A stretch of 56,704 bases of DNA from Oscillospiraceae bacterium (GCA_902795045.1 CADBJU010000024.1:1-56704); one strand, 5' to 3'; counted from the first letter of the stretch, positions 15,402 to 26,605 are shown. A program made the numbers and translations. The notes: a model not told the origin generated them from the sequence alone.

Positions 15402-17215
15402 GTGCTGAATACCTCCTTGTCTTTCAATGTTCCCTCATACCCCAGGGTGAACATGGGGCTGAAGGCGTAGCCCTCGCGGACAAAGCCCTTGGCTTCGCAC
15501 CCCTCGGCGCGCATCGAGACCTCGGTTTTGATCGGCGGGACACGGCACCAGACGCGCGCGGCGTCCGGCGCTTCCGCCTCGCGGCATTTATACTCGTAGG
15601 GGATCACCGCGCTCTGCTTTCCGGCGTCCACGCCGAGGGTGAGGGAGCTCATGTCCTCGGTATACTCGGTGGTGCCGTAGCAGCCCACCATGTACTCGCG
15701 GATGGTGACGGTCTGGGTGGGGTCGCTCACGGAGAGGATCCTGCGGTCGATGCGGATCTCGCTTGAACCCTCGGTGAAGGTGATGACGCTCTGCACCGTG
15801 ACGGTCAGGCCGTCCTCAAAGACCGCTTCCACCGGGTCGAGGGTCAGCACGCGGTCCTTCCCCTCACGGGAGAAATGCGCCTTGGTGCGGCAGAGGCAGA
15901 GGTCGATCTCTTCCCCGCCGCGGCAGAGCTTTGCGCTGCGGACGGTGCCCTCGCCGGCGTAGTGGGTGAAGTAGCCCGCGCGGTACTTCTCCTGGATGAG
16001 GAAGGGGTAGCTTGCGTCCTGCACATGCTTTGTGCCGATGCCGACGGGCCACTCGAGCTTTGCGGCATAGGGACGCAGGTCCACGATCGCGCCGCCCTGG
16101 TCCATGTTGACGCAGGCGCGCATGAAGGGGTCGCAGTACCAGAAGAGCTGCTTGTCGCTGCCGTAGAGGATGTCCCGCCAGAGGGCGCATTCCGGCTCGG
16201 TGTAGCTCTTCTTCTCCCTGTAGTAGTCGGCAAACTCCGCCATGGTCATGTCCACGAGCTTGCCCTCTTTTTTGAGCCTGCCATAGTAGGCGCAGCCGTC
16301 CTCGTAGGACTTGAGCAGCAGCTCATAGGGCTGCTCCCAGCGGCCCATCTTGTTCATCCAGCCGGGGCCGACGAACATCATGTTGTAGGCATAGCCGTCG
16401 TTGTACCTGGCAAGCGAGCGGTACTGGTCGATGAGATTGTAGAGATAGGGGTACTCCCAGGTCTTCGTGTCGTAGATCATGCCGCGCAGCACGTTCTGGG
16501 GGTGGGTGCCGAAGTTGGAGCCGTTGCCGTCGTAGCAGGCCAGCAGGTCGCGGCTCAGGTGCGGAATGGCGACGATGCCGCTGTCCTCAGCCTCGTTTGC
16601 GGCGGGGGCGTGGGTGTTGGCCTTTGAGGGGATCCAGGGCGCCCAGGGACCGCCGTCCATGAAGGTGTACCAGGAGTTGTTGCAGGTGTGGTAGGCCTTC
16701 GGCCCCTCCTCCCAGCAGGTGGCGACGGCGCACTTGACGGAGGGATATTCCGCCTTGATGAAGTTAATGAGCTCCGCGTCCAGATAGTAGGAGCCGGTAG
16801 ACTGGGGGTAAAAGCCGAAGCAGTCGTGAAACTTCTCGAACACATCGCGCACGATGGCCTTCTTGTCCTCCATGGAGAACATCCAGATGCAGAAGTCCTT
16901 GGTCTTGTACTTCTCCCGGAACTGCTCGCAGGGGAGCCCTAAGAGCGTAAGGCCGATCTCGTCGCCGTAGGTTTCGTGGTGCTCCTTGGCCAGGGCCACG
17001 GCCTCGTCGTTGAAGAGACTTGCGTAGGTCATCTGGATGGTGGTCTTGAGCCCGTTTTTGTGGGCGCATTCCTGCTGGGTGCGGAAGATATCCAGGCTCT
17101 CGGTCAAAAGCGCCTTGCGGCCCAGATCCTCTGCCTTGCCCTGCCCCGTGACCTTTTCCGCGTACTCAGGCACCATCTCGGGGCGGTGGATGATGTTGAG
17201 AATGAATTGATCCAT
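15374..17215 (-). CDS. Unrecognised 613-residue protein, possible carbohydrate-active enzyme
   Basis: I do not recognise the family. The N-terminal 300 residues read like a deacetylase or GH57/GH38-type beta/alpha barrel: ECAHKNGLKTTIQMTY, YGDEIGLTLLG, FEKFHDCFGFYPQSTGSYYLDAELI and GSNFGTHPQNVLRGMI. The C-terminal half (about 370-613) is beta-rich, with a TEGSSEIRIDRRIL-type sandwich seen in sugar-enzyme accessory domains. No signal peptide is present. ATG 17215 has GGGAGG about 10 bases upstream, and a longer in-frame extension would enter the promoter. It leads an operon with the zinc ribbon and GH53 and is divergent from an AraC regulator, so a role in galactan or related oligosaccharide processing is inferred. 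Confidence 0.7.
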   Translation of the reverse strand: MDQFILNIIHRPEMVPEYAEKVTGQGKAEDLGRKALLTESLDIFRTQQECAHKNGLKTTIQMTYASLFNDEAVALAKEHHETYGDEIGLTLLGLPCEQFREKYKTKDFCIWMFSMEDKKAIVRDVFEKFHDCFGFYPQSTGSYYLDAELINFIKAEYPSVKCAVATCWEEGPKAYHTCNNSWYTFMDGGPWAPWIPSKANTHAPAANEAEDSGIVAIPHLSRDLLACYDGNGSNFGTHPQNVLRGMIYDTKTWEYPYLYNLIDQYRSLARYNDGYAYNMMFVGPGWMNKMGRWEQPYELLLKSYEDGCAYYGRLKKEGKLVDMTMAEFADYYREKKSYTEPECALWRDILYGSDKQLFWYCDPFMRACVNMDQGGAIVDLRPYAAKLEWPVGIGTKHVQDASYPFLIQEKYRAGYFTHYAGEGTVRSAKLCRGGEEIDLCLCRTKAHFSREGKDRVLTLDPVEAVFEDGLTVTVQSVITFTEGSSEIRIDRRILSVSDPTQTVTIREYMVGCYGTTEYTEDMSSLTLGVDAGKQSAVIPYEYKCREAEAPDAARVWCRVPPIKTEVSMRAEGCEAKGFVREGYAFSPMFTLGYEGTLKDKEVFSTWLRLERAD

Positions 17216-17234
17216 GCGTTTTCTGCCTCCCGTG

Positions 17235-17262
17235 TTGACAAATCGTTTAAGGCTATTATAAA
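17235..17262 (+). promoter_or_regulatory. Divergent promoters of the araC-type gene and galactan operon
   Basis: Plus strand: -35 TTGACA (17235-17240), a 16-base spacer and -10 TATAAA (17257-17262). On the minus strand a TATAAT at 17260-17255 overlaps this -10 and would serve the 613-residue gene, but it has only a poor -35. The two start sites would interfere, which suits control by the adjacent AraC protein. Confidence 0.6.
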
Positions 17263-17337
17263 CTATGCCTTGCAAGAATACCTTCGGTTTTGAGCAAAAA
17301 GAAGGCAAAATCAATCACGGAATGAGGTGCACGCTCC

Positions 17338-18273
17338 ATGGGACGCAGCAAACGGCAGCGGCTGGAATTCCGCTTCTATGAAATTCCGCAGAACGAGCAT
17401 GTCCTGGCGCTGCTGGGGGACTCCTGGCGGCGCATCTACGGGCACGACGTACAATACATGCATTTTCACAATCTGATGGAGATCGGCGTCTGCCACGAGG
17501 GGAAGGGCGTGCTGACCCTGGATAACCGGGACTGCCCCTACACCGGCGGCATGATCTCCGTCATCCCGGCAAACTGCCCGCACCACACCCGCAGCGAGGG
17601 AGAGGACTTCTGGGAATACCTCTATCTCGACCCGACCCAGATCCTGCGGGAGCTCTACCCCAACAACCAAAAGCTGCAGGAGGAAAAGCTGGCCCTCTTC
17701 AACCGCCGGGCGGTCCTGCTGGGCGAGGAGGAGGGCGCGGCCCTCACGGGCGCGGCGCGCGAGATCATCCGCGAGATGCAGCGGCAGGACGCCTACTATC
17801 GGGATGTCGTGCGGGATCTGGTGAAGATTTTTCTGCTGCGCCTTCTGCGCCTGAACGAGGAGCCGGGCGCCGAGCCGCAGACGGAGCGGGCCGCGCGCCC
17901 GCAGATCCAGCCTGCGCTCGTCTACATTCAGGAGCAGTTCCGTCAGGACATCCGCGCCGAGGATCTGGCGCGGCAGTGCGGGCTTTCGGAGCCCCACTTT
18001 CGCCGCGTGTTCCGGGAATATGTGGACATGTCGCCCATCGACTACCTCAACGCCGTGCGCATCCGGGAGGCCTGCCGCATGATGGACCGCCGGGACTGCC
18101 CGATGGATCTGGTGGCGGCGGAGTGCGGCTTTGCCTCCGTTTCCAGCTTCACGCGAAATTTCAAAAAGCACATGGGCACCACACCCTACCAGTGGAAGCT
18201 GATGCGGGAAAAACACGGCAGCCGCCTGCGCGATTACAGCATCACCCTGCTCCGGGGCTGGGAGGAAACCTGA
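17338..18273 (+). CDS. AraC-family transcriptional regulator
   Basis: The 311-residue protein has an N-terminal cupin-like sensor region (HFHNLMEIGVCHEGKG and NRDCPYTGGMISVIPANCPHH, about residues 35-85) that should bind a sugar. Two C-terminal helix-turn-helix motifs span roughly 195-295 (DLARQCGLSEPHFRRVFREY and LVAAECGFASVSSFTRNFKK). AraC proteins of this build usually activate sugar operons next to them. It sits between the divergent galactan operon and the ABC importer, and is the evident regulator of both. GAGGTG lies 11 bases before ATG 17338. Confidence 0.9.
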   Translation: MGRSKRQRLEFRFYEIPQNEHVLALLGDSWRRIYGHDVQYMHFHNLMEIGVCHEGKGVLTLDNRDCPYTGGMISVIPANCPHHTRSEGEDFWEYLYLDPTQILRELYPNNQKLQEEKLALFNRRAVLLGEEEGAALTGAAREIIREMQRQDAYYRDVVRDLVKIFLLRLLRLNEEPGAEPQTERAARPQIQPALVYIQEQFRQDIRAEDLARQCGLSEPHFRRVFREYVDMSPIDYLNAVRIREACRMMDRRDCPMDLVAAECGFASVSSFTRNFKKHMGTTPYQWKLMREKHGSRLRDYSITLLRGWEET

Positions 18274-18520
18274 TCCCATAATATTTCAAATTCTAGCAGT
18301 ATGCACAAATTGCACAATCATTTTTTGTTGAGCCTGCTTAAGTGAAAATATTAATAATCGAATATGAAGATTTATTGATCGAAAACAGAGGCAAGAAAGT
18401 ACAGGCACATGTTATCATTACCTTACGGTGTGAATATCAAGGGGCGAAATTTGTTAAAATTGCACATTTTGCCGCTTTGACAGCATTCGCGCACGGAAAA
18501 TTTATGATGGAGGCAAAAAC
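18274..18520 (+). promoter_or_regulatory. AT-rich control region of the sugar ABC operon
   Basis: This 247-base gap is far more AT-rich than its neighbours. It holds a direct repeat TGCACAA at 18302-18308 and 18311-18317 (9-base phase) and a further TGCACA at 18461-18466, candidate AraC-protein sites. A possible promoter is TTGTTG (18325-18330) with TATTAA (18349-18354), spacing 18. A perfect TTGACA at 18477-18482 has no -10 compatible with the ribosome-binding site GGAGG at 18509-18513. The long untranslated leader this implies is unexplained. Confidence 0.45.
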
Positions 18521-19804
18521 ATGAAGAAACTCTTCGCACTGCTGCTGACCGTGGCAATGGTCTTCTCCCTGATGGCCATGTCCGGTTCCGCTTTTGCCGA
18601 CGACGGCAACACCCTGACCGTCTACGCATGGGACGCAAACTTCAACATCCCCGCCCTGAAGGCTGCCGAGGCCGCCTTCCAGAAGGTCCACCCCGACTTT
18701 AAGCTGGACATCGCCACCCAGTCCGGCTCCTCCGACGTGGAGCAGGCCATGACCCTGGCCGGTTCCTCCGGTGATGTCAGCTCCCTGCCCGACATCGTCC
18801 TGTTCCAGGATCACTTCATCCAGTCCTACGTGGCCGACTATCCCGACTGCTGGCAGTCCCTCGAGGGCGCCGACATCAACTGGGACGACTTCGGCGCTGA
18901 GAAGCTGAGCTACAGCACCATCGACGGCGTGCACTACGGCGTTCCCGTTGACAACGGCACCGCGATCTTCGCCTACCGCACCGACGTGCTCGAGCAGGCC
19001 GGCTACACCATCGCCGATCTGACCGGCATCACCTGGGACCGCTGGCTTGAGATCGCCCGCGACATCAAGGCCAAGACCGGCTTTGCCCTTCTGTCCATGG
19101 ACCACTCCGGCGATGACCTGCCCTACATGATGATGCAGGCTGAGGGTCTGAGCCAGTGGAAGGACGGCAAGCCCAACTTTGTCGGCAACGAGCCCTTCCA
19201 GCGCATCATTGAGGTCATTGTCCAGGGCGCCAAGGACGGCACCATCCTCCTCGCCAACTCCTGGTCCGAGTACTGCGACCAGACCATCGTCGGCAACCAG
19301 ACCGCCGGTGTCATGAACGGCAACTGGATCATCCCCACCATCCGCCAGGTCGCTGACAACAGCGGCAAGTGGGCCATCACCACTCTGCCCACCCTCGACG
19401 GCGGCAAGGAAGGCTACGCTGCCAACGGCGGCTCCTCCCTGTACATCACCGGCAACTGCAAGAACGTTGACCTTGCCAAGGAATTCCTCGCCTACACCTT
19501 CGGCGGCGGCGAGGGCGCCATGGAGACCTATGACAACGCTCTGCGCGACGGCGGCGTCATCACCTGTTGCATCTCCGCCGGTCAGTCCGACGTCTACAAG
19601 GAAGGCATCGAGTACTTCGGCGGCCAGGCCATCTACTCCGACATCGTCGGCATGGGTGCTCACGTTCCTGTCATTGAGCAGAACGACTACCACTACACCG
19701 CCCGTACCTACATCGGCAACGCCATCACCAACATCATCAACGGCGCTGATCTCACGACTGAGCTCCAGTCCGCTCAGGATCAGGTCGAGTTCGAGATGGG
19801 CTGA
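18521..19804 (+). CDS. Sugar ABC transporter substrate-binding protein
   Basis: The 427-residue extracytoplasmic binding protein is of the family 1 (MalE-like) type: NTLTVYAWDANFNIPALKAA, a domain-hinge region, GVPVDNGTAIFAYRTDVL, and GNWIIPTIRQ. A signal peptide ends at SAFA near residue 26. Unusually there is no lipobox cysteine, so in a Gram-positive cell its tethering is unclear. GGAGG is 8 bases before the ATG. The two permease genes follow after a palindrome. No ATPase is encoded here; importers of this type often borrow a shared MsmK-like ATPase. The substrate is probably a galacto-oligosaccharide, by context only. Confidence 0.9.
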   Translation: MKKLFALLLTVAMVFSLMAMSGSAFADDGNTLTVYAWDANFNIPALKAAEAAFQKVHPDFKLDIATQSGSSDVEQAMTLAGSSGDVSSLPDIVLFQDHFIQSYVADYPDCWQSLEGADINWDDFGAEKLSYSTIDGVHYGVPVDNGTAIFAYRTDVLEQAGYTIADLTGITWDRWLEIARDIKAKTGFALLSMDHSGDDLPYMMMQAEGLSQWKDGKPNFVGNEPFQRIIEVIVQGAKDGTILLANSWSEYCDQTIVGNQTAGVMNGNWIIPTIRQVADNSGKWAITTLPTLDGGKEGYAANGGSSLYITGNCKNVDLAKEFLAYTFGGGEGAMETYDNALRDGGVITCCISAGQSDVYKEGIEYFGGQAIYSDIVGMGAHVPVIEQNDYHYTARTYIGNAITNIINGADLTTELQSAQDQVEFEMG

Positions 19805-19836
19805 TCGCGCGGCTGAGCGCTGATTAAAAAAACGGC

Positions 19837-19870
19837 ATTGCCCCGTCATGAGTACTCATGACGGGGCAAT
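19837..19870. terminator. Perfect 34-bp palindrome between binding-protein and permease genes
   Basis: ATTGCCCCGTCATGAGT (19837-19853) is followed directly by its exact reverse complement (19854-19870), preceded by A7 and ending only about 10 bases before the permease ribosome-binding site. It has no strong T-run. Such hairpins usually cut down read-through or stabilise the upstream message so that more binding protein than permease is made. Confidence 0.8.
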
Positions 19871-19890
19871 TTATCAAGGGAGGGATTTCT

Positions 19891-20763
19891 ATGGAGAAAA
19901 AGACCAACCGCTGGGGTTGGGCCTTTCTGATCGTGGCCTCCGCCATGATTATGATATTCAGCTTTTATCCTATGTTCTCCGCGCTCATCATGTCCTTCAA
20001 GACCGGCTCGAGCGCCAATATGAAGTGGGCGACACCGTGGTATAACAACTACCTGCGCATGTTCAAGGACAAAACCTTTATCATGGCGCTCAAGAACACG
20101 TTTTTATACCTGATCATTCAGGTGCCCGTCATGCTGGTGCTGGCGATTCTGCTTGCCCAGCTGCTCAATAACCCGAACCTCAAATGTCGCGGGCTGTTCC
20201 GCACCTGCATTTTCCTGCCCTGCGCGATCTCGCTGGTTTCCTATTCGCTGATCTTCCGGACGCTGTTTTATGATACCGGCATGATCAACACCATCCTGAT
20301 GAAGCTCGGCATCATCCATGAGAACATCAAATGGCTCGGCCAGACGGGCACGGCCAGGGCTGTCATCATCACCGCCCTGATCTGGCGCTGGACGGGCTAC
20401 AACATGGTGTTCTATCTGGCGGGCCTGCAGAACCTCGATTATCAGGTATATGAGGCCGCGCAGATCGACGGCGCCAACGGCTGGAAAACCTTCTGGCACA
20501 TCACGGTTCCCCAGCTGCGCCCGGTCATCATCATGACTTTCATCATGTCCATCAACGGCACCCTGCAGCTGTACGATGAGTCCGTCAACCTCACAAACGG
20601 CGGACCTGCGGGTACCACAATGACCATGTCGCACCACATCTACAATACCGCTTTCCAGGGCAAGGCCAACTTCGGCTACGCCGCGGCACTGTCCTTCGTC
20701 GTCTTCATCCTGGTGGCGATCCTTGCCGCCATCAACCTGAAAGTGGGTGATACCCGTGACTGA
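19891..20763 (+). CDS. Sugar ABC transporter permease (MalF-type)
   Basis: A 290-residue inner-membrane permease with about six helices. The cytoplasmic coupling loop EAAQIDGANGWKTFWHITVP matches the EAA motif that docks on the ABC ATPase. ATG 19891 has GGGAGGG 8-9 bases before it. An in-frame upstream ATG lies inside the palindrome and is rejected. It overlaps the next permease by 8 bases and works with it and the binding protein as one carbohydrate uptake importer. Confidence 0.92.
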   Translation: MEKKTNRWGWAFLIVASAMIMIFSFYPMFSALIMSFKTGSSANMKWATPWYNNYLRMFKDKTFIMALKNTFLYLIIQVPVMLVLAILLAQLLNNPNLKCRGLFRTCIFLPCAISLVSYSLIFRTLFYDTGMINTILMKLGIIHENIKWLGQTGTARAVIITALIWRWTGYNMVFYLAGLQNLDYQVYEAAQIDGANGWKTFWHITVPQLRPVIIMTFIMSINGTLQLYDESVNLTNGGPAGTTMTMSHHIYNTAFQGKANFGYAAALSFVVFILVAILAAINLKVGDTRD

Positions 20764-21607
20764 AAAGAAAAGCAAGGGTATGGACGCCATTCAGCGGCGG
20801 CTGATCCCCAGTTATATCTTTCTGATCATCTGCTCGATCATTTCGGTTTTCCCGCTTTTCTGGATGCTGACTGCGGCCACCAATGCCACGGTGGATGTCT
20901 CCCAGGGCCGGCTCTGGTTCGGCGCTTTCAGCACGGAGAACTTCAAAGCCCTCCTGGAAGGCGCGCCCTTTTTCCAGTCCAAGCTTTGGAGCGCCATGCG
21001 CAACTCCTTTGTCTTTGCCGCTGTGCAGACGGTCCTGAGCCTGCTCATCTGCTCGCTGGCGGGTTACGGCTTTGAGCTCTATCACACCAAGGGCAAGGAT
21101 ATCCTCTTCGGCATCCTGCTCATGGCCATGATGATCCCCGGCGTCGCCACCATGATCCCGCTTTTTACGATGATGAGCAAGATGAAGCTTCTCAGCAGCG
21201 TGTGGGGCTTTATCCTCCCCTCGGTCGCCACGCCTTTCATGATCATGATGTTCCGTCAGAACTCCCGAAATTTCCCCCTCGCCCTGATGGACGCGGCGCG
21301 CATCGACGGCCTGCAGGAGTGGCAGATCTTCTTTAAGATCTACATGCCCATCATGAAGTCCACTTACGCCGCAGCCGCGGTCATCACCTTCATGAACGCC
21401 TGGAACGCCTACCTCTGGCCCCGCGTCGTGCTGAAGGCTCCGGAGGCGCAGACCATGCCCCTGTTCATTGCCAACCTCGCCAACGGTTACACCATCGACT
21501 ACGGCGCGCTGATGATGGGTGTTCTGTTCTGCTCGCTGCCCACGGTCATCATCTTCTTCATCCTGCAGAAACAGTTTGCGGAAGGCATCACCGGCGCAGT
21601 CAAGTAA
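20756..21607 (+). CDS. Sugar ABC transporter permease (MalG-type)
   Basis: The second permease of the importer, 283 residues from GTG 20756. The EAA loop reads DAARIDGLQEWQIFFKIYMP, and six membrane helices begin at about residue 17 (IPSYIFLIICSIISVFPLFW). GGGTGA is 5 bases before the chosen GTG. Another GTG at 20747 and an ATG at 20780 are also in frame, so the exact start is uncertain. It overlaps the MalF-type gene by 8 bases. A hairpin with a short T-run follows at 21630-21665. Confidence 0.9.
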   Translation: MTEKKSKGMDAIQRRLIPSYIFLIICSIISVFPLFWMLTAATNATVDVSQGRLWFGAFSTENFKALLEGAPFFQSKLWSAMRNSFVFAAVQTVLSLLICSLAGYGFELYHTKGKDILFGILLMAMMIPGVATMIPLFTMMSKMKLLSSVWGFILPSVATPFMIMMFRQNSRNFPLALMDAARIDGLQEWQIFFKIYMPIMKSTYAAAAVITFMNAWNAYLWPRVVLKAPEAQTMPLFIANLANGYTIDYGALMMGVLFCSLPTVIIFFILQKQFAEGITGAVK

Positions 21608-21629
21608 TTTATCCCTCAAGCGCATTTTT

Positions 21630-21665
21630 CCGGCGTCTTCCGCTTGACGGAGGGCGCCGGGTTTT
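21630..21665 (+). terminator. Terminator of the ABC importer operon
   Basis: CCGGCGTCTTCCG (21630-21642) pairs imperfectly with CGGAGGGCGCCGG (21648-21660), followed by GTTTTG. It separates the importer genes from lacZ. Confidence 0.6.
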
Positions 21666-21678
21666 GTATAGTAACCCT

Positions 21679-24986
<3,308 letters not shown>

Positions 24987-25000
24987 TCACGCAAACACGA

Positions 25001-25041
25001 AAAAGGACTGCCGCCCGGTTACGGGTGACAGTCCTTTCTGA
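25001..25041. terminator. Terminator between convergent lacZ and Ig-like gene
   Basis: AAAAGGACTG...CCCG pairs with CGGG...CAGTCCTTT across 25001-25036, with T-rich sequence after it on the plus strand and A-rich before it. It probably works in both directions. Confidence 0.75.
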
Positions 25042-25062
25042 TTTTATATCAATCTGTTTGAA

Positions 25063-25710
25063 TCAGCCGACGTAGACGAGGACACCGTTGACCCAGTAGT
25101 AGCCGGGCGCGCAGTCGGGAGTGATCACAGTGCCGTCGGTGTAGTAGTTTGTTCCGTCGCTGTCGATAAAGACAGGGGTATCATCGTCGCTGACCACAGT
25201 GCCGTCGGAGTAGACGCGGACTCCGTCAACGACAACGTAGTCGGGCTCGTACTCGTAGCAGGGGACATAGACGGGATCGGTCACGACGGTAGCGGGAGCG
25301 GAGTAAACCGGCGCGCTGGGAACAAGGACGCTGATGGAGGCGGCGGTGGTCGTGGTGCAGATATTGCCGCGGTTGAAGCCGCAGTAGACTTCCCAGCCGT
25401 TCATGCCGGTCTGGAGATTGGTGATCTTGAGCTCGGTGGTGCCCTGGCCGGTTACGCCGCTGGCGGGGAACTGGGCCTTGAACGCGTCAAGGCTGTACGC
25501 GGTGCCGTTGGGGGCGATGAACATCCACTCGATGCTTTCGTAGTTGACGGCGTTGGCAATAAAGGCGGCGGTTTCGCCGACGTAGTGGGTCTCGCCGGTG
25601 GGGTTCTTGGTGACGACGGTATCGTTATCGGCAAAGGCCGCGGTGCCGAGGGCGCAGATCATGGTGAGGGCCAGCGCCAGGGCAAGGATCATTTTAACAG
25701 TTCTTTTCAT
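25063..25710 (-). CDS. Secreted Ig-like-fold protein, function unknown
   Basis: The 215-residue protein has a signal peptide (KRTVKMILALALALTMICAL, cleavage near AFA at residues 25-27). A beta-sandwich region follows with GETAAFIANAVNYESIEWMF and TTELKITNLQTGMNGWEVYCGF, typical of bacterial Ig-like repeats. The C-terminal 70 residues are Tyr/Val/Asp-rich and repetitive: VVVDGVRVYSDGTVV, then DGTNYYTDGTVI, then YYWVNGVLVYV. It may bind carbohydrate or protein at the surface, but no anchor is visible. AAAGGAG lies 7-8 bases before ATG. A TTGACA at 25775-25770 on the minus strand may be its -35. Confidence 0.75.
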   Translation of the reverse strand: MKRTVKMILALALALTMICALGTAAFADNDTVVTKNPTGETHYVGETAAFIANAVNYESIEWMFIAPNGTAYSLDAFKAQFPASGVTGQGTTELKITNLQTGMNGWEVYCGFNRGNICTTTTAASISVLVPSAPVYSAPATVVTDPVYVPCYEYEPDYVVVDGVRVYSDGTVVSDDDTPVFIDSDGTNYYTDGTVITPDCAPGYYWVNGVLVYVG

Positions 25711-25890
25711 TTTTTTGTTCTCCTTTCAAATATGAGCTTTATGTTGGTTTATTGTTTTTATTTTTTATATGTCAAGTAAGACTTGTCGAGAGTCCCTTGC
25801 GGGTTTGTTTTTTGTATCTCTCTTGCTTACGGGCACATAATAGCATGCCCTCCATCACACAAGCGTCACACACTTTGGAAAGAAAAAACA

Positions 25891-26112
25891 GGGGCTGTGA
25901 AAAAAGTCCCCTTCATCAAGAACACAGTAATATCAACACCGTAGGGGCCGACGCGGCCCAGGCCGGCCTCTCTTGCCCCTTTGGGGCAATTCCCGGCGAA
26001 TCCGTAACACTGTACGTTTTCGCCGGGGGCTTTCTGCTTTATTTTTGGACTGTACCGCTCGGGCCGCCGGGGGCGGGCCCCTACACTGTCAATTGACTTT
26101 TTTCACAGCCCC
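25891..26112. repeat. 222-bp element R7 with 17-bp terminal inverted repeats and nested R4
   Basis: GGGGCTGTGAAAAAAGT (25891-25907) and ACTTTTTTCACAGCCCC (26096-26112) are exact reverse complements. Inside lies a diverged R4 element with arms starting GTAGGGGCC at 25941 and ending GGGCCCCTAC at 26084. R4 itself encloses two more hairpins, TTGCCCCTTTGGGGCAA (25974-25990) and CCCGGCGAAT/TTTCGCCGGG (25992-26032). No gene is seen in the 415 bases from 25711 to 26125. Confidence 0.85.
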
Positions 26113-26125
26113 CGTGTGTTTCCAA

Positions 26126-26275
26126 TTATTCATTCTGCCCCTCCATGTAAAACTCCTCCGCATCCTGCTGCGCGCGGATCAGAATCGTCCGGGCCGATCT
26201 TGTGTCACCATGCTCTAACGCTTTGATCGCTTCCGTGACACGATTGAACAGCAGCAAATACATCTTCTTGAACAA
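26126..26275 (-). CDS. Small helical protein of 49 residues, function unknown
   Basis: An open frame of 49 residues starts at TTG 26275 with AAGGG 5 bases upstream. The product begins MFKKMYLLLFNRVTEAIKAL and ends EEFYMEGQNE. It looks fully helical, with an acidic C-terminus and a Gln/Ala/Glu-rich second half. It lies back to back with the ribbon-helix-helix gene, 100 bases away. Evidence for coding is the clear ribosome-binding site, amphipathic pattern and natural stop in a gap otherwise empty of genes. I recognise no family with certainty, so function is left open. Confidence 0.6.
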   Translation of the reverse strand: MFKKMYLLLFNRVTEAIKALEHGDTRSARTILIRAQQDAEEFYMEGQNE

Positions 26276-26375
26276 TTTTACCCTTCCATTTATGCGTCAA
26301 TTCTGCGTCATTTTTCCTTTTGACTATACGATGACGCTAAACTTTTGTCAACACTTCGTCATGGAGGTTGGCAAT
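26276..26375. promoter_or_regulatory. Divergent promoter region with repeated TGCGTCA words
   Basis: TGCGTCA occurs at 26293-26299 and 26304-26310, exactly 11 bases apart. The inverse, TGACGC, is at 26332-26337 and a partial CGTCA lies near 26357. Direct repeats one helical turn apart are typical operators of ribbon-helix-helix proteins, so autoregulation of the divergent pair is likely. No strong -10 was found. Confidence 0.5.
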
Positions 26376-26558
26376 ATGAAAGACAACAAATCCCGTTTTA
26401 CGCTCCGCGTGGAGCCGGAGCTGCTGGAAAAGCTCGCTTATGTTGCGGAATATGAGGGCCGCACCAAAAACCGTGAGCTGGAGCAGCTCATTAAGAAGCG
26501 TATTCGGGAATTTGAAGAGGAGCATGGAGAGATCCCCGCGACGATTGAAACACGATAA
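26376..26558 (+). CDS. Ribbon-helix-helix (Arc/CopG-type) DNA-binding protein
   Basis: The 60-residue protein has the strand RFTLRV (residues 7-12), then two helices, PELLEKLAYVAEYEG and TKNRELEQLIKKRIREFEEE, matching Arc-type regulators that dimerise through the strand. It starts at ATG 26376 with GGAGG 8 bases upstream. A longer in-frame reading from 26202 would cover the ribosome-binding site and the divergent gene and is rejected. It is the likely repressor of itself and of the small gene at 26126. Its stop codon lies within a word that resembles the 3' end of the neighbouring tRNA-Arg gene. Confidence 0.85.
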   Translation: MKDNKSRFTLRVEPELLEKLAYVAEYEGRTKNRELEQLIKKRIREFEEEHGEIPATIETR

Positions 26559-26600
26559 GGGATTCGCCTGCATTTTCGGCTTGCGGAGTTCGAATCCCTT
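26551..26600. repeat. tRNA-like word and 10-bp inverted repeat at the RHH gene end
   Basis: CACGATAAGGGATTCG (26551-26566) nearly repeats CACGCGATAAGGGATTCG of the tRNA-Arg 3' end (26641-26658). AAGGGATTCG (26557-26566) also pairs exactly with CGAATCCCTT (26591-26600). This may be an old attachment-site or tRNA-fragment remnant. Confidence 0.55.
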
Positions 26601-26605
26601 AAATG

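Noticed and set aside
18477-18508. TTGACA with TATGAT as the promoter of the sugar-binding-protein gene
   Set aside because: The spacing is 20 bases and the -10 lies against the ribosome-binding site, leaving no room for a start point.
25711-26125. Protein-coding frames across 25752-26218
   Set aside because: They run through element R7 and its hairpins, lack ribosome-binding sites and resemble no protein.
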